The position numbers and the translations under genes were made by a program. The notes beneath the pieces were generated by a model, which worked only from the letters and a program-made list of their open reading frames with translations, did not search any database and was not told where the DNA came from. Shown one piece after another: positions 10,655 to 21,254 of a stretch of DNA of 64,000 nt (positions within the stretch are counted from its first letter, which is position 1; each line of letters begins with the position of its first letter). Origin of the DNA: Hymenopus coronatus (lineage: Eukaryota > Arthropoda > Insecta > Mantodea > Hymenopodidae); contig CM060900.1 of assembly GCA_030762935.1 (NCBI GenBank), positions 111,566,620-111,630,619 of the forward strand, written 5' to 3'.

Positions 10655-10858
10655 ATAATGTAAGATACTTTAATCGTTACAGCCAGTTTTTTTAAAAAAA
10701 AATAAGTTTTCAAAAAAAATTCCATATAAAGGTAGTTTGGGATGGGCCGCATCCTTGGAAGACAATAAACTTAAATACCAAGTTTTGTATTTAACGCTCT
10801 TAGTTTTTGACCTATGCTGTCCAGAGACACACATGAACCGTTTTCTAAACATGCTTTT
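10655..10858 (-). repeat. R800 fragment, right of the SINE insertion
   Basis: It resumes the R800 sequence interrupted at 10,095: GCATCCTTGGAAGA, AAATACCAAGTTTTGTATTT, GACCTATGCTGTCCA and TTTTCTAAACATGCTTTTA. It is cut off by the second 310-bp repeat. Confidence 0.8.
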
Positions 10859-11157
10859 ATGCGATCTATTTTCTGCCTCCAAAGCACAGATGCTTCAGTT
10901 CCGGGCATTTATTCGGTTCGATTCGATTTGATCCACCATATGAGAGGGGCAAGAGGAGTTTCGTTTCGGTTCCATTCGTTTCGATTCCACTAAGTGGGAA
11001 CTGACCTGAATACTACCATCTGCTTTCCTCAGCGACATGTTACACGTGTTCTATTCACGCATAGAACTGCACATGAAGTACCTGATCTCTCCCAAGGTCA
11101 AGAGTATTTAGGGGTCTACTAGAATATCCAATTAAATTCAAGTCTCATCATTCCACG
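10856..11157 (+). repeat. 310-bp repeat, copy 2
   Basis: Direct repeat of 9,656-9,970. Copies 1 and 2 bracket an R800 fragment, which is unusual. Copy 2 begins inside R800 sequence at GCTTTTATGCGATC and ends at TCATTCCACGTTG. Confidence 0.8.
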
Positions 11158-11164
11158 TTGGTAT

Positions 11165-11485
11165 ACATTTGCCCACCTTTACAGTGGTTTCTTGATCATG
11201 GAATTTCTTGTTCGCTGCACTTGGTGACGAGGGATCCATTCAAATCCCACAGGACGAATCACTACTTGCGGAAGTGGAAAGTTGTGAATTTGGAATCGTG
11301 ATTTTTTTTGTTGCAAGCTATAGGTCCTCTTACGTGCAAATAAACCTTACACGGAACCATGGTTTGGGAAGTCATGCTATGGATGTTTATATCCGAAAAA
11401 ATTCATCATCCTACACCGGATTTGAACCCGCAACCTTGGATATTGGAGACTAGTATGGTAACACCACAGTGGACACTAGAAAACA
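11165..11485 (-). mobile_element. SINE-D copy
   Basis: On the minus strand a tRNA-like head (CCACTGTGGTGTTACCATAC, then a box B GCGGGTTCAAATCCGG) leads into GATGATGAATTTTTTCGG, TTATTTGCACG and GGGATTTGAATGGATCCC. The order agrees with the plus-strand copy at 38,895-39,225, including the TGTTTATTTGCGCG and GATCCCTCGTG blocks. An 81-codon plus-strand open frame here is a shadow. Confidence 0.65.
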
Positions 11486-11494
11486 TTTGATGTG

Positions 11495-12297
11495 TTACAT
11501 ACACACGACTTTCTCTTAACTGTTCTATAAAGAGCCTCTTTATTCTTCTTTCTACGCCATGCTAATGAGCAGAAATTACTTAGTTCCTTATAAATAGAAG
11601 GAAACTAAAGGAATGCGGTATGCTAAAGCGATAGTCAAATGTTTTAAAAGCTGTCGTTATACGATTGTCATAGAAATTCGCTTCTTTGCTTGGATAGGAG
11701 TAGAACAAAAGAAAAACGGACTCTTCTAGTCTAAGAAAAGTGTAAGTATTTTAAAATTGAAGCCAATAACAAGGATTATCGTGGAAACGGTCAACTCTAC
11801 AACAAAAATGATATGACAAAAATATTATGCTTTAACGAGATGTACGTTTTTGTCTATTTCTTACCGTTAACTAGATTAGCAAAATTAAAAAAAAAATATC
11901 CAGAACGAACAGGTTTTCAGAAGGTAATCCCATGAAATTCAAAACATACATTTTACTTTGATGTAATATGTATAATGTAAGGTGTTTTAAACAAAATCGT
12001 TAGAGTAATTTTTGAGAAAATAAAAGCGTCGTTTTAAATGCGGCAATTTTCTTGAAACTCTTTGTGTCACATCCTTGGAAGATATTAAACCTAAATACCA
12101 AGTTTGGTATTTAACGGTCTTTTGGTTTTTAAGCTATGCTATCCAAATTCACACTCATAGACATACACCGAATTTTTTCTAAAGATTGCTTTTTTGGACT
12201 AAGGGGACCTCTAAACATATTTCCGTTGAAATCTCTGCTTTGAATTTTGGGCAGAATACAATACCTTCTCTATACACTATGTACATAGTATGGATAG
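11495..12297 (-). repeat. R800 copy, nearly full
   Basis: It runs from the inner end (ACACGACTTTCTC) through CATGCTAATGAGC, GGATATTTTTT-type blocks, CATCCTTGGAAGATATTAAAC and CCTCTAAACATATTTCC to the outer end CCTTCTCTATACACTATGTACATAG. The outer end faces the next copy across a spacer of about 130 bases. Confidence 0.85.
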
Positions 12298-12424
12298 AAA
12301 AAGTATAAAAGGGGGATGCATCATTCTGCTTCATTCCTGAAAAAAAATATACGTAGAATGTAATTGCTAATAAATACGGAAGAGCTTAAGCTAAACTTAT
12401 ATCTTGTTTAGTTTCTCTATTTAG

Positions 12425-13272
12425 TAAATTACATAAGTAGAGAAGGTATTGCATTCCACTCACAATTCTAAACAGAAATTTCACTGAAATACTTTTAGGG
12501 TTCTCTTAATTCCCCCTCCCACAAATAATTGTTATTAAAAGGTTGGATGCGCATATGTCCGTGTGTCTGTGAACACGATAACTCAAAATCGAAAAATGGT
12601 TAAATACCAAACTCGATATTTAAGTTCAGCATCTCAAAATATGCGACACAGATAAAAAAATAAATAAAAAAAAAGCCCGATCCGAAACTAACCCTTACGA
12701 GCGAAAAAAAAATCAAAAATTTTGATTTTCTTAAAAATGGCGTTAACGATGTTGATTAAAATACCATATATTAAACACACTTATGCAAAATAAAATGTAT
12801 ATCTTGAAATTTTTGGAAACAACCTCTGGAGTCCTCTTCACTCTGAACGACTTGTGCGTAACTGGTAAACCGTAAGAGATAGACAAAAAGCTACAACACA
12901 AAAAATATACAGCTCGCTAAAATACACAATTTATGTCATATACATTTTTGTAGAGTTAATCACTTCCTTGTTACTGGATTAGATTATAAAATATTTAAAC
13001 ATATATCGTGCACGAATTTGTCAACTCCTGGCCATGCAAAGAAAAAGAACTTCAATCACATTGCAACCAGCTTTTAAAATATTTGACTATCGCTTTAGCT
13101 TAGCGTTTTCCCTAATTTTCCTTCTACTTTTATTAGGAAATAAGTGCTAACACTATTTCTGCTAATGTTTATTTCGATTAACATAAAGCAGATAAAAGAA
13201 TAAGTTTTTAAGTATAATTTTTTTACAGAAATGTAGAGAAAGTCAAATGTGTGAAATACATAAGGTTTCTTT
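12425..13272 (+). repeat. R800 copy, nearly full
   Basis: It runs from AAGTAGAGAAGGTATTGCA through GTTCTCTTAATTCC, AACACGATAACTCAAAATC, CCAAACTCGATATTTAAG, TAAAATGTATATCTTGAA, CTCCTGGCCATGCAAAG and GATTAACATAAAGCAGA to GTGTGAAATACATAAGG. With the previous copy it forms a 1.8 kb inverted repeat joined at the outer ends. Confidence 0.85.
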
Positions 13273-13591
13273 GTATGTACTTCCTCGTTCATTCTCTTTC
13301 TGACAGTAATAAATAATTAATATCCAGCGCTATATTAGCAATTTCTAAGCGAGACGAAACTAGTTTTGACTGGGTGACACTACACTATGTAGCCTCTGAA
13401 GGTCATATGTAGGAGGTTTGGTGTTGCCTATATTTGGATATTTAAAACTTCTCTCTATAATTTATTAACTACTAAAGATTTTAATATATAATTTTTTTGA
13501 AAGAATAATTGCATCGTGCGGAACAGTTTTTCAAAAGAGTAAAAATTAATAAAAAGTATCTCAGGAGTCACCTAATTTTAATGCAATAATG
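13273..13591. other. Sequence following R800, partly shared with 47.8 kb
   Basis: About 13,495-13,570 (TAATTGCATCGTG, TAAAAATTAATAAAAAG, GGAGTCACC) resembles 47,815-47,905 (TAATTGCATCATG, AAAAAGTAATAAGAAG, GGGGACTC). Each lies downstream of an R800 inner end. It may be part of the same larger element. Confidence 0.4.
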
Positions 13592-13602
13592 ATATTTAGT
13601 GT

Positions 13603-13898
13603 CTAGCGGGAGACCTGGGTTCGATTCCCAGTACCGGCGTGGGGATTTTTCCCCTCGCTGGGAGACCTAGACCGGGGTGCACTCAGCCTCGTGAGATCCA
13701 TGCGAGGCCAATTGAGGAGCTACTTGATGGAGAAGTAGCGGCTCTAGGTCATGAGGACCACATTAACCGGCCGGGGGGTTCGAGGCGCTTACCACGGTTA
13801 ATTCTCTTAATATGGACCGAGATGAAGGACGCCGGGCCGTAGGCCAAGGTTCCTTGTGAACTGTCGTGCCATGGAGTTGTTATTATTATTATTATTAC

Positions 13899-13938
<40 letters not shown>
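13603..13938 (+). mobile_element. SINE-A with (ATT)n tail and 11-bp target duplication
   Basis: This 5'-truncated copy starts just before box B (GGTTCGATTCC at about 13,618). The body carries GGGAGACCTAGACCGGGG, CCAATTGAGGAGCTACTTG, AGTAGCGGCTC and GGCCAAGGTTCCTTG, followed by an ATT microsatellite tail. ATATTTAGTGT flanks it at 13,592-13,602 and 13,939-13,949. This is direct evidence of retroposition and defines the 3' end of the family. Confidence 0.88.
13878..13938. repeat. (ATT)n microsatellite
   Basis: About 20 ATT units with one interruption, forming the 3' tail of the SINE-A copy. Confidence 0.95.
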
Positions 13939-13949
13939 ATATTTAGTGT

Positions 13950-15358
13950 ACATTTATTATGCATTAAGGATTCATTGCTGGGTGAAAATTTTCATATTCA
14001 ATTTAAAATTGGAAGTTTCAGAAATTTCACAGTGGATGTCCTTAAATTCGATATTCATTAGCTTAAAAGAGATTGATAATTAAGAAGCTAAAGTCTGAAA
14101 TAATCTTGAGTCGAGGTTACCTATACGTATATGTTTAAAAGCCAAATATGCTTTCTGCAGTAAGTAGCACTTATATACGTAATATAAAGTAACGCCTTTT
14201 ATTATTACTTACAGCAGGCTGTTTCTGCTTGGGTGCGCCAACTTGGGCACATACCCGCAGGGTATGCCTGCTATATGTAATACGCCTCACTTTTCAGGAT
14301 ATCCTATCGTCACGGCTGAATTAATTGTTGGAATGCAAACGCAAGCACTGTGGTGTGACCTTTGTTCAGTGACGTATTGACTATCACCTTCACTTTTAGT
14401 CTGCTCCGAGGTTTGCGGTTGAGCATGCACGATACTCCTGCTCAGAGGAGTAGAATTGGAATTTGGAGCAGTCTGGCTCAAAGGATCAAGGATACATTAA
14501 ATATAAGCTTTATTATTATGGTTTTCAAATGGGAAGAGTTCTACTCTGCAGCGAATGAGATATGTTATCGTGCTCTGCGTTGTCAGGTCGCTATTCACGT
14601 TCTTTTCATATTTCCCCCTGACTCGCACACTGAGCATGCAAATCTGCCTGGCGACATAATAGTTATTCATGTGTATTATGAAAACGATTTGAGCTAAAAA
14701 TTTGTGTTTTTTTACGGTTTTACAACAGCATCCTCCTTATCTTCCTCGTGAATTATTTTTTGGCAAATTTGAATATTTTATCTTTGCGCAAGAAGTATTT
14801 ATGAGAGACGGAATCGCTTAGCGCGTTACTCCCCAGTTGAGTGGGAATGCAATATATCAAAACAGCAGCACTGCGATTTGCTGCCGGCCTGGTGGCACTC
14901 GAGGACAAACCTCATCCTATTTGAAGGTCACTGTAGGAATAATAATGTTCTCCTCTCAATGCGTATGTTTTAATCTGAAAGGTTATATATTTTATCTGGT
15001 TTCATATTCAAGTGCTTCGGCTGTACTTCCTTTCATTTATTTACCGTAAATCCGCGAACAAATGACCTTGATATTAATACCATAAACAAAGGCTCATATC
15101 AACCCCGTAATGCAGCCTCAAACTTGTTTGGGAAACTCGCCTTGCTTATTGTGTAGGAAACGTCTACTACACCTTTAAATCGAACTCTCACTCACCTAGC
15201 AAGTGAGTCGCAAAGTTGCCAATATTCTCCTCTTTACAAAGCATTTTTCCAAAAGTTGTGTAAATTAGACGTAAACTTATGATACAATTTTACGTATAGT
15301 CATCTAAATCTCACTCTAGTTTACAGCGGGACCATTACACCCTTTCACCCGTTGTGCA

Positions 15359-15361
<3 letters not shown>
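13950..15361. other. No recognisable feature
   Basis: Mixed-composition DNA. Open frames on both strands near 14,287-14,697 give no recognisable protein, and no repeat landmark from elsewhere in the window occurs here. Confidence 0.4.

Positions 15362-15413
<52 letters not shown>
15362..15413. repeat. (GT)n microsatellite
   Basis: About 26 uninterrupted GT units. Confidence 0.97.
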
Positions 15414-15415
<2 letters not shown>

Positions 15416-17045
15416 TGACTTTTTCAGTTTTCAGTGGCACTACACTTTACTAGTGTTAGTTTAATCTTCACTGTCGCTGCTCTTCTGTTTCCGAGTAGCG
15501 GTGATATGAATCACATGTTAAAGAACTTCTTCTTTCCACCTCACTCATTGCAATGTCAAACACAAGACCTCCATATCCGCTCGTAATAACAGGTACATTA
15601 CAACTTCACTCGGAGAACAACCCTTTATATGTTAGCCACAGCGCCAAGTCCTTAACGCTCTCGCGAGTACGCTCACTTATACAACTGTTGGAGGGTTCTA
15701 GAATGTTCGCGGAAGGTGGGGGCAGGTAGAAGCGTTCAGAATTATCTGATTGCGTCTTGAGGGCATTCCTCCAAATAATCGCTGGAGGGCACTAAATGAT
15801 ACCTGCCACCTGTGGCTGTGCACAGTCAGTATATGAAAATACTATGTATAGATAATTAATCTAAGTATTTGTGGCTACCCTTAATTATGCATCTTAAAAA
15901 CTCATACACTTCAGGTAAAGATTGTTGAAATACATATGTTTTAAATAAATGGCATCAGCTGGTACAATTATGTTACTTTGTCTTCGTAAACACCAAGAAG
16001 CACATGTTACCTTTCTAAAGAATAGATTACGTCATATACATTACAGCTGGTATCTCTTAAACGACATGCGGTGTGTATTAAATAAAATAATCCTAGTTGG
16101 TCCGTATTGTGAGAAATACATTTCGAATTACGTTTTACGGTAGAAATCCTTCTCTTGTAGACACTTGTCTACAGCGGGAATTTCGCAGAGGTTGGCTGAG
16201 TAAAATGAAATAAGACGTCCTGTTTTTGCGAACTTTTCCCTCGAGTGGAAGATTTCTGTATTAGTTGTGAGCTGTATGTCACACGTTTTTTGCTACCTTC
16301 ACTTTAGGAACGGACTCAAAGTGCCACCCAGACAGTACAAGAAACGAGTGATTGCCAGCACCATCGTGCAGTTCCGTTCATCGTTCTTTGCCATAAGCCG
16401 AAAATGTGATTTAAGGGTCTGTGGTTCTAGCTTCCATAATTTAATCTAACCTGAGCACAAAAAGACGAAAAAGAAATGTGCACCGGATTACAGCCTCTAG
16501 TGAAACATTATTCAACATATATTATGGAGCGTACCAAACCGCAGAAAGGATCATATTTCTCGAACAGGACATTGGTGCAGACAACGTATTCTCCATAAAT
16601 GTTCTCAGTTTTTACAACAAAAAATCCTGAGACATGAACGTAAGAAAACACTGAATATTATTATCACCCTTACGGGTTCACTTTAGGCTTGCATGCACAA
16701 TCGTTAAATTTATCTGTCGTTAAAACACGTGTCTGCAACTCATAAACTAGGAATATCCATCTAAAATAGCTTCAATGCAACTACATTTTTTTCTATATTC
16801 CTAAAAAATGAATTTGTGTATTGTATCAAAATGAGAAAAGAGGCATAGTAGCCAGATATCTGATAATTACTGCTTTCTATTCATCTGTTCAACCATACTC
16901 TAAATTATACAAAGCTTTCATCAATATTTAATATACAATATAGCTAATATTTGGGAATAACTTAGGTTTTATTTTTTTCGCTGTACGAACCAAATAAACA
17001 TTTGGCTCTCAGGGGAAGCAGTACATAGAAAAATGTATACTGTGT
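15414..17045. other. No gene recognised
   Basis: It contains the HSE-like site and a perfect 18-base palindrome TGTAGACACTTGTCTACA-type arm near 16,158-16,175. Small open frames (15,949-16,143 and 16,267-16,449) have no recognisable product. Confidence 0.4.
15695..15709. promoter_or_regulatory. Heat-shock-element-like site
   Basis: GTTCTAGAATGTTCG contains three perfectly phased, alternating nTTCn/nGAAn units, the binding pattern of trimeric HSF. A fourth unit (GGAA) follows one base out of phase. No TATA box or recognisable heat-shock gene lies nearby, so a role is unproven. Confidence 0.35.
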
Positions 17046-17840
17046 TCGATTCACATGACTTTTCTATATTTTCTGCAACAAAATATTCTTATAAAATCAT
17101 CGTCTTTTATCTAATTCACACTAATGGAGATAAACAGTCAAAAGAAACGGCCTTATTACTTCCTTGTAGGTAGAAAGCAAATAAGTGAATTCTAGTCTAA
17201 AGTGGTATTCAAATCTTTTAAGAGCTGGTTGCTTTGTGATGACTTTAGATGAATGAATAGGTTCACTTTGTATGGTATGGAATTAAAAAAAAAAACAAAT
17301 AAGGAAAAACAGAAAGAAAGAAAACGAATGTCGATGTACTATTTGAGAACAGTATAAGCGGTGGGAAATTTAAACCAACGACAAGGGATATTTTGGAAAT
17401 GCTTACGTCTACCAAAAACGCATAGCTAACTAAACGACATCTATAGTTTTTTGTGTAGTAAGTTTTCGTGTATGTTTTGGGTTTTACCGGTTATGGAAAA
17501 AAAATTCAAAATGAAAAGGTTTCAGAAGATATTTTCAAGATATACAGTTTATTTGTGGTTTATATTCTGTAATGCATCGTATTTCAATACTGAGCCAATT
17601 TTGATAAAATCGAAAATGTCGATACATCTTCCACATAAAAGCTAGTTTGGGCGTCTTAGCGGTGTTTTGTTGGAGGATTTTGAACTTAACCACCAGGCTT
17701 GGAATTTTACCGACTTTTCGTTGTTAAATTATACTGTTCAGGAACACCATACAACCTTTTTATAAAAATGCTTATTTTGAATTCAAGTATCTTCAAAATC
17801 TTGGGTAGAATGCAGTACCTTTTCTACCTAATACATACGT
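17046..17840 (-). repeat. R800 copy, full but diverged
   Basis: It shows CACATGACTTTTCTATATT, CACTAATGGAGATAAACAG, TTTTAAGAGCTGGTTGCT, AAACCAACGACAAGGGATAT and GGTAGAATGCAGTACC in reverse order. The outer end lies near TTCTACCTAATACATACG. It could be the right-hand partner of the plus copy at 12,425. Confidence 0.75.
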
Positions 17841-18920
17841 TACACATGGTACAGAAAATAATAATGAAATACACAGGTTTTCTATTTGAATGTGATCGTA
17901 TGGATGTGTACAAAATTGAGCTTAGAACCTTTTAGGCTAATGGGCACATTATACCAGCCTTCCTAGACTTTTGGTAACAGTTAGTCCGCTCTTCCCCTTA
18001 CACTTGCTCTTCTCACACTGGCAACAATACAGTAGTTTTCAGAACATAATGACCCTGCCGCACTCTTCTTCCAAAATTTGCGGTTGGAAACCACCAACCT
18101 TTAACACAAACTAAGGTTAATCTCAAAAGTTGCCGATTTGCCTACTTAATGCTATTTACCGTATTTATCCGAATACAAAGTCCCTCGCTGTTGCCAAGTC
18201 TTCCACTTGCCAGTCTCTAACTGAGGTGGGGTTCTCGACTTGCAAGCAGTATCTCTAGGAAACAGATTTTCCTACGTTGCCTCTCGCCCCTACAGGTTTA
18301 TCTTTTGTTTGCTCCCCAGAGGGGAGCGGTCCCGTTCGAAGGCCATCATGTTTTGGAGAAAACTATAAGAGCCGGAAGCCAGTAGACACTTCCTCCCTGG
18401 TGTCACAGAGTATTAATTTATCTAACAATTGTTTAAGCTGCAGATCTTATTGCTGAAAAATTGTATTATGTTTATATGCTGGCTTCTTTTATATAGGCTA
18501 CCCATTCGCAGAATTTGGAATATTTAAAGAGAGCAAAAGCAGTACCGTGTTTTTTTTTGTTTTTTTTTACGCTGTCTTGTGAGAGTCAAGAGAGAGAGGG
18601 TTTAAATAACAGGTGTAAAGATAATCTGTTCTTAACCCTGAAATGAAGCTTCTAAGACTAAATGCACGGTTAAACCCCATATTATTTTATATACCCCTTA
18701 TTATTTATATATTATTTTCTTGGTTCACATTCCCAGATGTATTCATTTTCTGCGATGGCTGTCCAGATGAACTGTATCTTCTCTTTACTGTATTACATCT
18801 TAAAACTCAATTAATTTTGAAATATTTCAATCCATTTAGGTACCTTCTAGCACGACCATGCATGATTAATCATAAGCATAGTCACTGGTTTACCTGGCTA
18901 TTGTTATTATTTATAAAGTA
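17841..18920. other. No recognisable feature
   Basis: It includes an open frame at 18,643-18,960 (105 codons, leucine- and isoleucine-rich, running into the MITE TIR) with no family resemblance. T-rich tracts occur near 18,549. Confidence 0.35.
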
Positions 18921-18923
18921 TGC

Positions 18924-19494
18924 AGCTTTATACCAGGTGGCCCAATTGCCCTGTATTTGATACGTGCAGATATCCCTTAGCGTTAAAAGAGTTGTAGAAA
19001 TCAACGGGGCTATTTCAAGTTAAAACCCATCAGTGAATATCTGACAATAGCGACCTTCGCTTTACCCGTCTTATTTATCAGCGGAGATGGTAGGCAGGTT
19101 GTTAATTAACCCTTAAATGCGCAAATTAATATGCTACATATGCCAGCCTCCTCTATTTCGTAAGCCGGTTTCATATCCCTTTCATTTTCACCTGTTGAGG
19201 AAGTGGCTCGGATAGCTGTGGTCGTTAGGCTTTGAATGGACTGGCCGTCCATTCAAAGACCAACGTTGCGAGTTAGAATCCCGGCAACTACAGTCAACTG
19301 ATAAAGGATAGGGAGGATCAACGTAAAATAATCGGTGTGACGGTACACGTGGATGATGAGGGGTACGTTTAACTGCAGCATTTTGCATTTTAGTTACCAA
19401 AGAAAAAATAAGATAAAATGAAAAACTGCAACATCAGAGGGAAATATCTGACACCTCAAATGCGGGGCAGTTGGGCTACCTGGTATTTGCACAG
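18924..19494 (+). mobile_element. MITE-like element with about 50-bp TIRs and tRNA-like core
   Basis: The left end (ATACCAGGTGGCCCAATTGCC, then CTGTATTTGA and CAGATATCCC) is mirrored at the right end on the other strand (ATACCAGGTAGCCCAACTGCC, CCGCATTTGA, CAGATATTTCCC). Between them lie GAGTTGTAGAAATCAACGGG, GCGACCTTCGCTTTAC and a tRNA-like stretch (GGCTCGGATAGCTGTGG with box-B-like GAGTTAGAATCC). There is no transposase. This fits a non-autonomous TIR element carrying a pol III-type module. Superfamily unknown. Confidence 0.7.
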
Positions 19495-19707
19495 CTCTTT
19501 TCTCAGGTTAGATGTGTATTTAGAAACTTTTAAAAACGAAACTAAGCATTGGTTCCATAAAAAATACTTTTAGTACATTTTTATACTCCCAGATTCCATT
19601 TTCTTCTTAATGTGGGATATATGAATACATTATAAATATTATTAAAATCAGCAAAATTAAAAAATAATCAAATAAGATTTTAAGTTAATGTGCGCCTTTT
19701 TGTCACT

Positions 19708-20125
19708 GGTGTGTTAAAAGAGTTGCAGAGTTCAACGAGGCCATTTCAAGTTGAATCCCACCAGCGGAGAAATGGCGATAGTGACCTTCGCTTTACTCTT
19801 CTTTTTAGTAGCGGAGATGGCAGCCGGGTCGCGCTCAATGCGTGAGTTAACCTTAAATATGCCAATTAATTTGCTACATATGCCATTCTTCCTCTATTTC
19901 GTAAACCGGTTCAATATCACTTCGTTTTTACCTGTTGCGGACGCAGTTCGAATATGGACTGTCCATCCATTCATAGCTGAACGTCACCGGTTCGAATCCC
20001 GGAAACCTCAGTAAAATGTGCCTATGGTAAAGAATGGAGAGGGCCCACGTAAAATAATCAACGTCAGGACACGCGTGGATGATGACGGGGTACGTTTGAA
20101 TGCAAGAGTTTGCTTTTCATTTTTA
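19708..20125 (+). mobile_element. Second MITE copy, ends lost
   Basis: Same order as the preceding copy: GTTAAAAGAGTTGCAGAG, GAGGCCATTTCAAGTTGAA, GTGACCTTCGCTTTACTC, TTTGCTACATATGCCA, TTTCGTAAACCGGTT. It also has a canonical box B (GGTTCGAATCC, 19,989-19,999) and ACACGCGTGGATGATGA. The TIR-bearing ends seen in copy 1 are absent. Confidence 0.7.
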
Positions 20126-20295
20126 AAAAAGCCGTAATATATCACTGAAAGAAATTACAAATTTTCAACACAAAATGGCTGAGAATACTGTCATTTATTG
20201 CTTTAGTTCATTGTAATAAAACGACCAATAAAAGTATTAGGCGATTAATAATTGCCTAAAATCACTTTGCCTATATACAAAGCAGCTCTGTGAAG

Positions 20296-20447
20296 GATCA
20301 AAGCGAAGGTCGTTATTAACAGCTCTTCCCTGAGGGGTTGAACTTGAAATGGCCTCGTCGAGTTTTAAAACTCTCTTAACGCGGAGGGATATATGCACGC
20401 ATCAAATGCGAAGCTTTTAGGCCACCTGGTACTTACATAGCTCCTTT
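20296..20447 (-). mobile_element. MITE left-end fragment, inverted
   Basis: On the minus strand it reads TACCAGGTGGCC, GCATTTGATGCGTGC, GAGGCCATTTCAAGTTCAA and ACGACCTTCGCTTTG. This is the left end of the same MITE family facing copies 1 and 2. Confidence 0.7.
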
Positions 20448-20476
20448 CGCAAGTTATATGTGTATTGACGTGTACA

Positions 20477-20773
20477 TCATTTTGTCACTCGTAATAGTGC
20501 CACTTTTACCACAGATTTGGCGATACATCCCACAGGTTCTGGCCCTTTAGAAGGCACATCGGATCTTTTGGCAAATCTATCGGCGTTTTCATTGCCTTCG
20601 ATCCCAGAACGATTTGGGACACGTGCCAAGAAGACATTTTGTTTTCTCTCAGTCGGCAGGAACAACAACGTTGGAAAGAAGAATGAGATTTTGAAAACTT
20701 CGGTGTGTAATTTGAACCATGTATCTTCAGCCCTCCACGCAGGTGTTATCGCTGCTAAGCTACCGTGAGCCAC
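20477..20773 (-). pseudogene. LINE RNase H domain fragment
   Basis: The minus-strand frame carries VFLARVPNRSGIEGNENAD, RFAKR and KGPEPVGCIAKSVVK. These correspond to the conserved WVPGHxGIxGNExAD motif and the following GPEP segment in RNase H domains of insect non-LTR retrotransposons. The tryptophan and glycine of the first box are replaced. The frame ends with a stop, and no reverse transcriptase lies next to it. It appears to be an isolated fragment of a different LINE from the one at 6-7.6 kb, whose visible C-terminus has no RNase H. Confidence 0.6.
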
Positions 20774-20780
20774 ATCCCAT

Positions 20781-21250
20781 AGGGACCTGCAAATCCTTTA
20801 CATACGGTTTTGTACGACTCCTATGCTTATCCCAAATAGAAGAGATTTATGTTCTAACAGGCGATTCAATTGCACACAATTTCAATAAATAAATAGCACC
20901 TGTGTGTATTACTATAGGAAAGGGCATGCAATAACAAACCTCCCTTAGAGTGTGTGCATTTAGTTAGATAATAGTTTATTTGCTATTAATGTTGCAGCGT
21001 CATATAGTACTATTGTGTGCCTACAACAAACATGGCCAAACGTGCTTTATCATAGTACCACAATATGGCTTTACACCGTGTTTATCCACAATACATTCAC
21101 TATATTTCCAATCTATTGATCGCTTTCATATCGCTGGAAATAAAGCGCAACAATATTTCTGCAACACAATACAGCTGTTCAACATGTGCAAGTACAAATT
21201 AATATAAGATAGCACCACGTTACCAAAGTAATGAATATGAAATGCAAAAA
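20781..21250. other. No recognisable feature
   Basis: Upstream (minus-strand) continuation of the RNase H frame is not recognisable. A 75-codon plus-strand open frame has no resemblance to any family. Confidence 0.4.
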
Positions 21251-21254
21251 TTTG

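Noticed and set aside
9656..11157. LTR retrotransposon with 310-bp LTRs
   Set aside because: No primer-binding site, polypurine tract or gag-pol lies between the direct repeats; the interior is R800 plus SINEs.
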